DNA from: UBA5436 sp050951845
Lineage (GTDB): Bacteria > Bacillota > Clostridia > Saccharofermentanales > DTU023
Direction: 5' to 3'
Assembly (NCBI GenBank): GCA_050951845.1
Contig: JBMNJV010000006.1
Coordinates: 1-64,000, forward strand
Length of the DNA stretch: 64,000 nt
The translations under genes were made by a program, and so were the position numbers. This document shows, piece by piece, positions 8,575 through 18,002 of the stretch; positions within the stretch are counted from its first letter, which is position 1, and each line of letters opens with the position of its first letter. The notes under the pieces were generated by a model. That model had not been told where the DNA came from, ran no database searches, and saw only the letters and a program-made list of their open reading frames with translations.

Positions 8575-9831
8575 TTAATGATATTCCACTACCTTTTTAT
8601 CGTTGTAAACATCATGGTCAAACTCGCCTAATTTGTTGGCAACAAGCATTCCTACAAGAACGTCTACATCAACATTCATGAGTGTGCGGAACATTCCTGC
8701 GAACCAGTCGACACCGATCAATACGGATAAAGCTGTCAAAGGTAAGCCCAAGGACTGTGCCAGGAAGGTATAAACGATAAGAGAACCGCCCGGAACCGCA
8801 ATGGTACCCATGCACATCATAGCAGACAGTAAAATCGCCATTGCCATTTGGTAAGGGGTAAGAGCTATTCCTGTAGATTGTGCCATGAAAAAGATAGCAG
8901 CCACATAACACATAACTGCGCCGGAACTGTTCATAGACATTGTAATCGGACCTGTGAAGTCTGCCACTTTACGGCTGACACCGAATTTAGTAACCGAATC
9001 TTCCATTTTCGTTTGTAAGCAAACAGCACCTGATGTTGTCGTTAAAGCCATAATCGACATTTTCATGAATTTTTTAGGCATCTTCAACGGATTCACTTTG
9101 ACTATGGCTGCTGTAAGAGGAATATACATTAAAAATTGAATCAAGTCACCGATTGCTAAAAGACCTAGGAATTTAAACATAGGCAAAATAACATTAAATC
9201 CTACTCGTCCTGATACATCGGCTAATAAAGCAAAAATACCGATTGGAGCAATCTTCATAACTAATTGAATAATTTGGGTAATGGTACCGTTAACACTTTT
9301 AACCCATTGCGCAATAACATCGTTTTTCGTCTCTTTCACATATTTCCCCATGGCAATCCCGAAGACAACAGAAAAAACAATTACCGGCACCATAGAACCG
9401 TCTGCCATGGCTTTGAAAATATTAGTCGGTACAAATTCCCGCAAGGTATCCTGAATATTGGCATCGCCCACAGTAACTTCGGATACCTCTTCAGCAGTAG
9501 CAAGTGTGATGCCTACACCCGGTTTTATGATCAGTGAAAGCACGAGACCAAGTGTCGCAGATACGGCAGTAAAAAATATTATCCACTTCATAGTATGGAA
9601 ACCCATTTTACCAACGTCCTCATTATCTCCGCCACCAACAGCGGAAATTACTGATGACATGACTAATGCTACAACTGACATTTGGATTAATCTTAAAAAG
9701 ATATCTCCGATAAACTTAATATTGCCTGCCCATTCTCCGACGATACTGCCAAAAACAATACCGCCGACAGTTGCAAGTAAGATTTGCGTTGTTAAAGTTA
9801 TTTTGAACTTTTTTTTCTTTACCTCAGACAT
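8575..9831 (-). CDS. Dicarboxylate/amino acid:cation symporter (DAACS)
   Basis: A 418-aa secondary transporter of the glutamate/C4-dicarboxylate family. The hairpin HP1 region carries TTTSGAV and TM7 carries SMNSSGAVM in place of the usual NMDGT. TM8 carries GVDWFAGMFRTLMNV (373-387). Aligned with GltPh, R382, T383 and N386 keep the R397, T398 and N401 positions. G379 replaces D394, the residue that holds the substrate amino group. This argues against an amino acid substrate and for a carboxylate such as a dicarboxylate or monoamide. GAGGAAG precedes the ATG. It sits between carbamate kinase and the AEC carrier, so it plausibly moves a ureide-pathway acid. Confidence 0.88.
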   Translation of the reverse strand: MSEVKKKKFKITLTTQILLATVGGIVFGSIVGEWAGNIKFIGDIFLRLIQMSVVALVMSSVISAVGGGDNEDVGKMGFHTMKWIIFFTAVSATLGLVLSLIIKPGVGITLATAEEVSEVTVGDANIQDTLREFVPTNIFKAMADGSMVPVIVFSVVFGIAMGKYVKETKNDVIAQWVKSVNGTITQIIQLVMKIAPIGIFALLADVSGRVGFNVILPMFKFLGLLAIGDLIQFLMYIPLTAAIVKVNPLKMPKKFMKMSIMALTTTSGAVCLQTKMEDSVTKFGVSRKVADFTGPITMSMNSSGAVMCYVAAIFFMAQSTGIALTPYQMAMAILLSAMMCMGTIAVPGGSLIVYTFLAQSLGLPLTALSVLIGVDWFAGMFRTLMNVDVDVLVGMLVANKLGEFDHDVYNDKKVVEYH

Positions 9832-9858
9832 ATTTCTTCCTCATTCCTCTTTTCGTTT

Positions 9859-9900
9859 AATGTGCCGCAAGTAATTAACAGAAAATACTTACGGCACATT
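9859..9900. other. Hairpin between carbamate kinase and DAACS gene
   Basis: AATGTGCCG at 9859-9867 pairs with CGGCACATT at 9892-9900, and the stem extends through AAGTA/TACTT with one mismatch. No T-run follows on the minus strand, so it may be a processing or stability element between two cotranscribed genes rather than a terminator. Confidence 0.6.
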
Positions 9901-9960
9901 TATATAGTTTTCATATCACGAACATAAAACTGAATATCGCAATTAAATCACAACGGAGAT

Positions 9961-10899
9961 TTAATTCGTAATTACTGTGGCAGATCCCAAACCTACTATT
10001 GCCTTAACATTATCTAAAGAAGTGATAATTGCCTTCCCGCCTTCTGTACTCTCTACAAAAGATATAGAAGCTTCAATTTTCGGTAACATACTACCTGCAG
10101 CAAATTGATCTTCTGCGATATATTGTTTCATTTCAGCAACAGAAACTTCCTCCAGTTTCTTCTGATCAGGTTTGTTGAAATTAATGTAAACATTATCGAC
10201 ACCGGTCAAGATTACCAAATAATCTGCCTTTACAATTTCAGCCAGCTTTGCTGCGGCAAAATCTTTATCTATTACTGCCTCAATACCTTCATAATTAGTA
10301 TCACGTTTGAGAACAGGGATACCGCCTCCGCCTGCGGAAACTGTAATAATTCCGTTATCAGCTAATGTACGGATCGTTTCTGCTTCTACAATAGAAATCG
10401 GTCTTGGCGAGGGAACTACCTTACGATAACCGCGTCCTGCATCTTCAACATATGTATATCCGTCTTCCGCCGCACGCTTGTCAGCTTCTTCTTTGGACAG
10501 GAAGGGTCCGATCGGTTTAGTCGGATTTTGGAAAGCCGGATCTTCTTCAGAAACAACGACTTGTGTTAATAAAGTTGCAATCGGCTTGTCAATACCCTTC
10601 TCACGCATGGCTTCATCCAATTTATTCTGTAACCAATAACCAATACTTCCTTGTGTCATAGCAACAGCCGTATCAACCGGCATAGCGGGATTGGATTCCG
10701 AATCAGCCGCCTCTTGCTGTAAGAGCAAATTTCCTACTTGAGGACCATTACCGTGAGTAATAATAAGTTCATAACCGGCTTCTATTAACTTGACCAGTTT
10801 CTTACTCGTGTCACTCAACGCTTTAATCTGACCCGCTGCTGACGGATCGTCAGTTAAAATGGCATTACCGCCCAATGCGATAACAATCTTTTTACTCAT
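9961..10899 (-). CDS. arcC: Carbamate kinase (ureide catabolic type)
   Basis: Transfers phosphate from carbamoyl phosphate to ADP, giving ATP, CO2 and ammonia. The 312-aa protein starts KKIVIALGGNAIL and carries THGNGPQVGN and SAGGGGIPV, all carbamate kinase signatures. It lies directly downstream of the fused AllF-AllG carbamoyltransferase. Its likely substrate is therefore carbamoyl phosphate from oxalurate, the role of E. coli AllK (YbcF). I placed the start at 10899, where AGAGAGG lies 5 nt upstream. An in-frame ATG at 10950 would add 17 residues that fall in an intergenic palindrome and match no family member. No arginine deiminase genes are nearby. Confidence 0.93.
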   Translation of the reverse strand: MSKKIVIALGGNAILTDDPSAAGQIKALSDTSKKLVKLIEAGYELIITHGNGPQVGNLLLQQEAADSESNPAMPVDTAVAMTQGSIGYWLQNKLDEAMREKGIDKPIATLLTQVVVSEEDPAFQNPTKPIGPFLSKEEADKRAAEDGYTYVEDAGRGYRKVVPSPRPISIVEAETIRTLADNGIITVSAGGGGIPVLKRDTNYEGIEAVIDKDFAAAKLAEIVKADYLVILTGVDNVYINFNKPDQKKLEEVSVAEMKQYIAEDQFAAGSMLPKIEASISFVESTEGGKAIITSLDNVKAIVGLGSATVITN

Positions 10900-10926
10900 A
10901 ACTACCTCTCTATCGATATGGGCATC

Positions 10927-10948
10927 GGCAAAGTAATTATACTTTGCC
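10927..10948. other. Perfect palindromic hairpin upstream of carbamate kinase
   Basis: GGCAAAGTA (10927-10935) and TACTTTGCC (10940-10948) pair perfectly across a 4-nt loop, between the allF-allG stop and the carbamate kinase start. No T-tract follows. It could stabilise the downstream mRNA or be an operator. Confidence 0.65.
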
Positions 10949-11047
10949 AATGCATTTGCTTTAAGCGGAAGATTCCGATCTGCCTATCATGATCACAAAA
11001 TACAAATACTTCCGAGCATATTCGGCAAACAGGATCTCCCTTTTCTC

Positions 11048-14000
11048 TTATTCGTAATCAATTCCTAATTTATCGGCATAAGCAAATAAAGCTTTCTTAA
11101 AGGCTTCTAACGGTGCACGAACCGTACCGGCGCCGACTTGACCTTTACCGGCTTCCTTATGCGCAATACCTGTATTGATAATCGGCTCAATACCCAATTC
11201 AACAACTTTGCAGGCATCCAGTCCTAAAGGAGCTCCCTTGAAGTCATAGGTCGGTATTGTCCATTTTGAGTTGTTTGAAATGTAGAGTCTATCCATTTCG
11301 GTCGTTGTCTTGAGTGCATCGTTAAATCCGCCGGAACCGACAAATCGGGTAACACCGGGAGATGCTACCATCGCTATACCACCGACACCGATTGTTTCGG
11401 TAATCGCCGAGTCACCGATGTCAGGATTGCCGTCTTCCGCCGAATAGCCTGTAAAGTAAAGACCGATCGGAGTATTAACCGGTGCTTTAAACCATTCATC
11501 ACCCATACCGGCAATACGAACTCCGAATTCATATCCGTTTCTGGACATAGTTGTGACAATTGTTCCTTTTTCGATTTTACGGGCATAGTCAACCATAGCT
11601 TTACCGGTTGCCATCATGATATTAAGGAAGAATTGATCCGTATCAGCCAAGAACTGAATAACATCTTCTTTATCCTTTTGGTCAACATCATCCAGTTTTG
11701 TGATTAAAGGTGCAACTTCTTTCAGGAAAACTAAGGATGCAGCGATATTTCTCTGGTGGAACTCGTCACCCATTGTGATGGCCTGAGCAACCATAACGTT
11801 AACATTCAAACCTTCTTCTGTTGAACGCAGGGCTTTACTTAAAACCGGTCCTAAGACATCACGTTGCCATTCCAGTCTTGCGATAACATCCGGACCATTT
11901 GCTCCGAAACGTAAAACTTTACCGATACCTTCATTCATGATACAAGCACCGGTTGTGCCGTCAGCTCTGTTTACTACCAGCAACATCGGGAAGTTTTTGG
12001 TTGTAATACCACCCATCGGACCTACTGCTCCTACATGATGACAAGGAATGAATTTTACTTCACCGGCTTCCAATTGACGCATGGCATCTTCATCGTCGGT
12101 TGCCCATTTTTCAAATTTCATAGCACCGATAATCGCACCGACCGCCGGGCCTGTCATTTTTTCAAACGGTAGAGGCGGACCTGCATGCAGAACGATTTTT
12201 TCATCTGTGTCTAATTCAGGAATTAATTCTTTAGCAGGTTTTACGTCTACTAAGAACGGTTGTGAATCACCAAGACGCTTTGTAACTTCCTGATTGGCTG
12301 CTTGAATATCTTCCATTTTTTCAATGGCATTCAAAATTCTGATCAATTTCGGATCGCCGCCGGCACGAGGTCTCCAGTTGAACTGTAATGCTTTTCCGCC
12401 ATAATTTTCGATCGGATCAACGAAGCCTTGCAGACCGATATTGATAACATCAGGTGTTTGGGCTAAGAATTGTGCGACTTTTTCACTTGGCTCTTCTAAT
12501 TCAATTTTCTCACCGGTGTACGGTACATGTGCTTTGTCGAAGAAGTCGACTTCGTGTTTAACCAGAGAAAGTGCAAGTCTGACTGCTTTGGCATTGGAGT
12601 TTTCAACTAACACACCGGCATCTTTTAAGGTTTGGACGGATGCGTTGTAATCTTGAGGATCACTATCCGTACCGACAACCGTAGCTACAGCATAAAGTTC
12701 ACGTCCTGCTTCTTTCGCATCAGCCAGGGCTTTTGCTAAAGGTTTTGCCAATTGAGATGCCATATCACCATGTGAACCATAACCGAGAACACAATCAAAT
12801 AAAATTACACCTGTATTATCATCGGCAATCGCTTCATCCAATTTGGCCAAGCGAACTTCCGGGCTGATCATCGGATGCGGACGACCTTGTGTATAAACAT
12901 CGTCACCGAGATCCATGACTTGTGCTACGTCCGTGTCTAAAATAAATCCTTCACTACCTGTTACTTTATCCAAGTTTAAAGCATCAGCAATTAAGGTGCC
13001 TGCTTCGCTGGCTAAAGTACCGCCGGAATAAAGACCGACAATACGCTTACCATCAGCTAATGTGGAATCGATATCATTTGCTAAAGGTTCGGTATAATTT
13101 GCTTTTATTTCATTTCCTTCAGCTAAATCTACGGCCATTTGTGCAGCTTCTTCCAGAGTATATGCCAGGTATACATTTCCGCAATGTTCTGTCGGTTTTT
13201 CACCTGAGAAAATAGCTACAACAGGTTTGGACATGGACTGTAAAACTTGAACAACTTTATCACGTACAACTTTTGCCGGAGGCTTGGAAATTACGAGGAT
13301 AACATCGGTAGGTCCATGTTTCTCCAAAGCATATAAAGTATCAATCATTGTTACAGCGCCATTTTCTTCAGCTAAATCGTGGCCGCCGACCCCTATAGCA
13401 TGAACAACACCGCCGCCAATTCGGTCAATAATTGTGGTTGTTTCCTGTATTCCCGTTCCGGATGCACCGACAACACTTATATTGCCTGTACGGACAGAGT
13501 TGGCAAAAGCTAAAGGAACACCTGATACAATAGTTGTACCACAGTCCGGGCCCATGAATAGCAAACCTTTTTCATGTGCCAATTTTTTCAGACGAACTTC
13601 GTCTTCCATCTTTACATTATCGCTGAAAGACATAACATGTAAATCTGCGTTTAAAGCTCTTTCGATTTCATCTGCTGCATAAATGCCGGGAATTGAAATC
13701 AGCATGGTATTTGCATTGGATTGTATGTCCAAAGCATCTTGCCAATTATCAACTTCTGTTTTTGCATCGGCAGCTTTGCTGGCAGACAAGTCACTCAAAA
13801 ACCGATCTACTTCTTCCAGCACCAGATCCATCACGGATTCATCATCAGCATCTACCACGATAGCCATATCATTGGGAGAAGCCGCTTCCACTTCATCCGT
13901 GAACAGGCCGCCGGAACGCATAATGTCTTTATTCGCCTCGGTTGCCATCATAACTTGCGCTTTATTAACACCTTCCAGCTCATTAACCGAATTCGTCAAC

Positions 14001-14056
14001 AGCATCAAATTAATAGAGTCCTGATAATTATTCTTCTGAATTGTTGTAAATAACAT
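11048..14056 (-). CDS. fdrA: Fused AllF-AllG (FdrA-YlbE) oxamate carbamoyltransferase
   Basis: This 1002-aa protein combines two genes that are separate in E. coli. Residues 1 to about 510 are FdrA-like, with a succinyl-CoA-synthetase-type fold showing GPDCGT near 175-180 and VVGASGTGIQE near 198-208. From about 530 a YlbE/DUF1116 domain starts (INIGLQGFVD, then WRPRAGGDP) and runs to the C-terminus. In E. coli FdrA (AllF), YlbE (AllG) and YlbF (AllH, DUF2877) are reported to form the oxamate carbamoyltransferase that splits oxalurate into oxamate and carbamoyl phosphate. Carbamate kinase is next downstream, and AGGAGG precedes the ATG. No internal stop, start or Shine-Dalgarno is seen at the junction, so I read it as a genuine fusion. 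Confidence 0.9.
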   Translation of the reverse strand: MLFTTIQKNNYQDSINLMLLTNSVNELEGVNKAQVMMATEANKDIMRSGGLFTDEVEAASPNDMAIVVDADDESVMDLVLEEVDRFLSDLSASKAADAKTEVDNWQDALDIQSNANTMLISIPGIYAADEIERALNADLHVMSFSDNVKMEDEVRLKKLAHEKGLLFMGPDCGTTIVSGVPLAFANSVRTGNISVVGASGTGIQETTTIIDRIGGGVVHAIGVGGHDLAEENGAVTMIDTLYALEKHGPTDVILVISKPPAKVVRDKVVQVLQSMSKPVVAIFSGEKPTEHCGNVYLAYTLEEAAQMAVDLAEGNEIKANYTEPLANDIDSTLADGKRIVGLYSGGTLASEAGTLIADALNLDKVTGSEGFILDTDVAQVMDLGDDVYTQGRPHPMISPEVRLAKLDEAIADDNTGVILFDCVLGYGSHGDMASQLAKPLAKALADAKEAGRELYAVATVVGTDSDPQDYNASVQTLKDAGVLVENSNAKAVRLALSLVKHEVDFFDKAHVPYTGEKIELEEPSEKVAQFLAQTPDVINIGLQGFVDPIENYGGKALQFNWRPRAGGDPKLIRILNAIEKMEDIQAANQEVTKRLGDSQPFLVDVKPAKELIPELDTDEKIVLHAGPPLPFEKMTGPAVGAIIGAMKFEKWATDDEDAMRQLEAGEVKFIPCHHVGAVGPMGGITTKNFPMLLVVNRADGTTGACIMNEGIGKVLRFGANGPDVIARLEWQRDVLGPVLSKALRSTEEGLNVNVMVAQAITMGDEFHQRNIAASLVFLKEVAPLITKLDDVDQKDKEDVIQFLADTDQFFLNIMMATGKAMVDYARKIEKGTIVTTMSRNGYEFGVRIAGMGDEWFKAPVNTPIGLYFTGYSAEDGNPDIGDSAITETIGVGGIAMVASPGVTRFVGSGGFNDALKTTTEMDRLYISNNSKWTIPTYDFKGAPLGLDACKVVELGIEPIINTGIAHKEAGKGQVGAGTVRAPLEAFKKALFAYADKLGIDYE

Positions 14057-14212
14057 TGATACCTCCTAATTATAATTATAGTTTTATTTTATATTTTGAC
14101 AGATCCGGCACTCAAAGCATAGTATTTATGTACTTTGACAAAAAACTGTATATCTGTACTATTGAGTCAAATGAGTCAACCGTACAGCAGAATAGAAAGG
14201 ACAATAACCCAT

Positions 14213-15055
14213 ATGATTACTCAAACAGAACACGTCTTTCATTCCGGCAGTTTTCCGGATCAGTCTTTGACATCAATCACTTATTCAGATCCCGATGTCC
14301 CACACAAGTCTACAATCATCTACTTTCATGGCGGCGGCTTCTTATATGGCAGAAACAATGACTTACCGGAAGAATATATTTCTCTCTTTATAGAAAACGG
14401 ATTCCGCATTATTTCTTGTACCTATTTATTGGCTCCGGATTATCGGATTGATCAATCCTTCTCAAGTGCCAAAGAACAAGTAGATGCTCTTTTATCTGAC
14501 AAAGATGATAAGCCATATTTTATTTTCGGTCGTTCTGCAGGTGCATATCTGGCTTTAAAATTAGGTTCTCTTCATCGAGATATATTCAGCGGAATTATCG
14601 CTTTATACGGCTATGCTAATTTTAAGGATATCGCCTTTCAAACTCCCAATAAATACTATCTGGCTCATCAGCGTATTCAAGATTCAACTTTTCAAAGTAT
14701 TATGGCAAAACGTCCCCTCTCTGTTGATGATCATCCCAGTCGTTATTTAATCTACATTTACGCCAGACAAAAGGGTATTTGGCTTGATGTTCTCAGTCAA
14801 AACAACCGTGCATTATTTGATGATCTTGATCTTTCCAAAAAAGAACTTCGCCAATTGCCTCCAACCTTTCTTGCTATCGCCACCGACGATCGGGATGTGC
14901 CTTTTCGTCACTACAAATTAACTCGTAAAGAAATTCCCGATTCCGAACTTCATCTGATCGAAAGCAATGTTCATGATTTTGATCGTACGGATATCGAGAA
15001 TTTAGGTTTACCTCTTTATAGAAAAATGATGAATTGGCTTCATAAACATCTTTGA
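14213..15055 (+). CDS. Alpha/beta hydrolase, HSL/BD-FAE-like
   Basis: A soluble serine hydrolase of about 280 aa. The oxyanion-hole motif HGGG lies in YFHGGGFLYG, the nucleophile Ser in GRSAG, the likely acid Asp in ATDDRDVPF, and the His in NVHDFD near the C-terminus. The order and spacing fit hormone-sensitive-lipase-like esterases and bacterial feruloyl-esterase or formamidase relatives. It is divergent from allF-allG and convergent with allantoinase. It is therefore embedded in the ureide cluster, and an amide- or ester-cleaving accessory role is possible but unproven. The ATG at 14213 has AAAGGA 11 nt upstream. In-frame ATGs at 14135 and 14171 have no better site and give no conserved sequence. 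Confidence 0.8.
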   Translation: MITQTEHVFHSGSFPDQSLTSITYSDPDVPHKSTIIYFHGGGFLYGRNNDLPEEYISLFIENGFRIISCTYLLAPDYRIDQSFSSAKEQVDALLSDKDDKPYFIFGRSAGAYLALKLGSLHRDIFSGIIALYGYANFKDIAFQTPNKYYLAHQRIQDSTFQSIMAKRPLSVDDHPSRYLIYIYARQKGIWLDVLSQNNRALFDDLDLSKKELRQLPPTFLAIATDDRDVPFRHYKLTRKEIPDSELHLIESNVHDFDRTDIENLGLPLYRKMMNWLHKHL

Positions 15056-15066
15056 AAATAATCATC

Positions 15067-15097
15067 TAATACCCGAAGCATAATGCTTCGGGTATTA
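15067..15097. terminator. Bidirectional terminator between hydrolase and allB
   Basis: A perfect 14-bp stem TAATACCCGAAGCA/TGCTTCGGGTATTA with a 3-nt loop separates two convergent genes. T-tracts on both sides are poor, but position and stability support a shared terminator. Confidence 0.75.
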
Positions 15098-15127
15098 AAT
15101 TAACATACTTTACAAATCTACTTACAC

Positions 15128-16489
15128 TTAAAAGAATTTTCCAGAGAATTCTTCTTCTACGCCGTTTTCCAGGCTATAGATTTCTTTACCGCGTAAGATG
15201 GTATATGCAACTTGAGCACCGATTTCACAACCGACATATGGGCTGATTTTGTTACGATACTCTAAATCTTCAGCTTTTAATGTGTATGGAGCATTCGGCT
15301 TAATTAAGACAAAGTCTGCATCTTTACCGACTTGGATACGGCCTTTGTTTTCGATACCGAAACGATCAGCCACGTCTGTTGCGATAACTTCAGCGAATCT
15401 TGTTAAGCTCAAACCACGTTTTTGAACACCTTCGTCAAACAGAATGTCTACGTTGTTTTGTACGCCGGAAATTCCGCCCCAAGCGTCAAACGCATTTTCT
15501 TTGTCTTTCAGATCAGGTGTGCAAGGTGAATGGTCGGATGTGACACAAAGGATTTCACCGTTGAATACTTGCTCCCATAATCCGTCTTGTGCATCTTTGT
15601 CACGGATTGGCGGAGAACATTTGGAAACAGGACCGATCTTATCTAAATCGTCTGTTACTAAATAGAGATAATGTGTACAGGTTTCACATGTTGCATCTTG
15701 GCCGTTTAAACGAGCTTCTGTTACAAGATCAACTGCTTCCGGACAGGAACAGTGAGCAATATGGACAGGACATCCTGTTTCTCTGGCAAAGAAGAGTACT
15801 CTTTGAACTGCTTCTACTTCAGTGAAGATAGGACGGGTTGCCACATATTCTTTTAAGGTAGACTCACCGTTAGCGACTGCGATTTCACCCAAACGGTCAC
15901 ACACCGGAGCATTTTCACAGTGAACAGTTAACACTTTTCCTGTTGCAGCAATTTGGCGCATTCCTTCGTAGAGAGAATAGTCGTCTACATCTTGGAAGTC
16001 GCCGTCAATGGAACGGTCACCACAGGTGCTGACGAATGCTTTGTAAGCTGTAACACCCATTTCATCCATCTCTTGAATACCGTTGTTTTCAATATTGTAT
16101 GGAACCAGACCACCATAAGTATAAACGTCAGAGTGTAATTTACCTGCACCTGCGTCTAACTTAATTTGGTATGTTTCTCCGTTTGTTGTAGCCGGTACCT
16201 GGTTAAGCGGCATTTCCAAAAAGGAGGTGACTCCGCCTTTGGCACAAGCTGCTGTTCCTGTAACATATCCTTCCCACTCGTCACGATAGCCGCCACCCGG
16301 CTCGGTAATATGAACGTGTGCATCAATCATGCCCGGGCTGACAATCAGACCTTCCGCATCAATCACTTTGTCTGCTTCAAAACCTGTGCCTAAAGCAGCA
16401 ATTAAACCGTCTTTTACAGCGATATCGGTTTTCACCTCGCCACCTTCCAAAATAACTAATCCGTTTTTAATTACTAAATCATAACTCAT
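15128..16489 (-). CDS. allB: Allantoinase
   Basis: Opens the hydantoin ring of allantoin to allantoate. The 453-aa cyclic amidohydrolase has metal ligands in DAHVHITEPG, a bridging carbamylated Lys in TAYKAF, His ligands in VHCENA and HIAHCSCPE, and the Asp in TSDHSPC. The family norm is about 450 aa. AAGGAGGG lies just before the ATG. It follows the NCS1 permease by 36 bp and completes the allE-allD-allC-permease-allB run. Dihydropyrimidinase and dihydroorotase are close relatives, but the cluster around it makes allantoinase by far the best reading. Confidence 0.95.
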   Translation of the reverse strand: MSYDLVIKNGLVILEGGEVKTDIAVKDGLIAALGTGFEADKVIDAEGLIVSPGMIDAHVHITEPGGGYRDEWEGYVTGTAACAKGGVTSFLEMPLNQVPATTNGETYQIKLDAGAGKLHSDVYTYGGLVPYNIENNGIQEMDEMGVTAYKAFVSTCGDRSIDGDFQDVDDYSLYEGMRQIAATGKVLTVHCENAPVCDRLGEIAVANGESTLKEYVATRPIFTEVEAVQRVLFFARETGCPVHIAHCSCPEAVDLVTEARLNGQDATCETCTHYLYLVTDDLDKIGPVSKCSPPIRDKDAQDGLWEQVFNGEILCVTSDHSPCTPDLKDKENAFDAWGGISGVQNNVDILFDEGVQKRGLSLTRFAEVIATDVADRFGIENKGRIQVGKDADFVLIKPNAPYTLKAEDLEYRNKISPYVGCEIGAQVAYTILRGKEIYSLENGVEEEFSGKFF

Positions 16490-16525
16490 AAAATACCCTC
16501 CTTTTTTATAGCAAGTTATGCTTCA

Positions 16526-17968
16526 TTATGCTTTTTTGCTTTTGGCTAATAAGAAATATGTTACAAAGGCCAATGCGAACCCTGTAATCCAACCTAAATT
16601 ACCGATAACCTCTAGAGCAGGTACAAACATACCGAGTACCGATACACCCAAACCGACAAATGTTGCAATATAAGCTTGAACATTCAGTCCGCGATAGATA
16701 TTTCCTTTCTGGTCTTTGGAAAAATCAGCATACAATTGATCTAAGTCTATTTGTTTTTGTTTGATGACATAATAATCACAAATTAAAACACCGGCTACAG
16801 GACCCAACAGAGCACCGATCACGTTTAAGAACGTATAAATTCCTTCAGACATTTTCCAGGGCATAATCACAAAGCCGATAATGGATGCAACCATAACCGC
16901 TCTTTTGTTGTTCAGTACTTTGGGGAATAAGGCACTTAATTGATACGCTGCAGGGATTACATTACCCGTGGCATTCGTGGATATCGTAGTCATCAGGAAC
17001 ACACCGGTAGAAATAACAACCGCCGGTACGCTGTCCCAATTTTGAATAATTTCTAATGCACCAAGTTGCGGAGCATCATAGATGATAGAGCCCCCGGCCA
17101 AAATACTGATAGCCATAAATCCGAACAATGCATAACCGACAAATAAACTCAGGTATTGACCTTTCTTTTGTTCTGCATCGGATTTTGCATTTTGTGTAAA
17201 GTCAGAAGCACTGGCACCCGGAGCTGCCCAAACACCCATTACGGAGTTAATGATCATCAGATACACAAAAATGGTATTAACGGATTGTCTGTCAGGATGT
17301 TGATATGCAAAGATCGGTCCGAGACCACCGGCATTTTTGATCGCCCAAACCGTCATACCGCCGAACACAATATAAATCAGGACTGATAAGACAGCTGTAA
17401 ACTTGTTCAGAATACCGCCGCCGCCTAAGCCGATCAATACATTCAAAGCCCAAAATACGGTAAAACAGATAAGTGAAGGAATAGAGATTCCCAAGATTTC
17501 TTTACCGCCACCAATATCTAAGAACGCCGGATATAGTTTTGAAACAATGATCAGTAATGCTTGTGAACCGGTATAACATTGTACACCGAACCAGGCGATC
17601 GCTGCTACACAACCACGCAGAAAGCCCGGTAATACGCTACCTTTTTCACCGTATGTCGCACGCAAATGCATCGAAAAAGGGATACCGTACTTGGTACCGG
17701 CACGACCGTTCACGACCATAAAGGTTGCTACGGCCAAACCGCTCAAAATTAAAGCTATTACAATATTGATACTCGCTGTTAACGCCAGGAAACCAGCAAC
17801 AGCCATGTAGTTGGGAATATTGTGAATCGAACCCATCCATAAGGTAAAATAATTCACCAAACCCATCGTTCTTTTTTCTTGCGTCTTCGGAAGAATATCA
17901 TCGTTCGTGTACCCTCGCTTACGATATTCTTCCACTTGATTTGTTACCGGAATTTTACCACTGTCCAT
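16526..17968 (-). CDS. NCS1-family allantoin permease
   Basis: A 480-aa integral membrane protein of the nucleobase:cation symporter-1 family with about twelve hydrophobic helices. The early segment LWMGSIHNIPNYMAVAGFL and later VMGVWAAPGASASDFTQNAK match allantoin and hydantoin transporters such as PucI and YbbW (AllP). It lies between allB and allC with short gaps, which supports allantoin as substrate. AGAGGTG lies 5 nt before the ATG. Uracil or hydantoin import is the main alternative for an NCS1 carrier. Confidence 0.92.
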   Translation of the reverse strand: MDSGKIPVTNQVEEYRKRGYTNDDILPKTQEKRTMGLVNYFTLWMGSIHNIPNYMAVAGFLALTASINIVIALILSGLAVATFMVVNGRAGTKYGIPFSMHLRATYGEKGSVLPGFLRGCVAAIAWFGVQCYTGSQALLIIVSKLYPAFLDIGGGKEILGISIPSLICFTVFWALNVLIGLGGGGILNKFTAVLSVLIYIVFGGMTVWAIKNAGGLGPIFAYQHPDRQSVNTIFVYLMIINSVMGVWAAPGASASDFTQNAKSDAEQKKGQYLSLFVGYALFGFMAISILAGGSIIYDAPQLGALEIIQNWDSVPAVVISTGVFLMTTISTNATGNVIPAAYQLSALFPKVLNNKRAVMVASIIGFVIMPWKMSEGIYTFLNVIGALLGPVAGVLICDYYVIKQKQIDLDQLYADFSKDQKGNIYRGLNVQAYIATFVGLGVSVLGMFVPALEVIGNLGWITGFALAFVTYFLLAKSKKA

Positions 17969-18002
17969 TAAACACCTCTCTTACTTCTAAATAATTGTTT
18001 TG

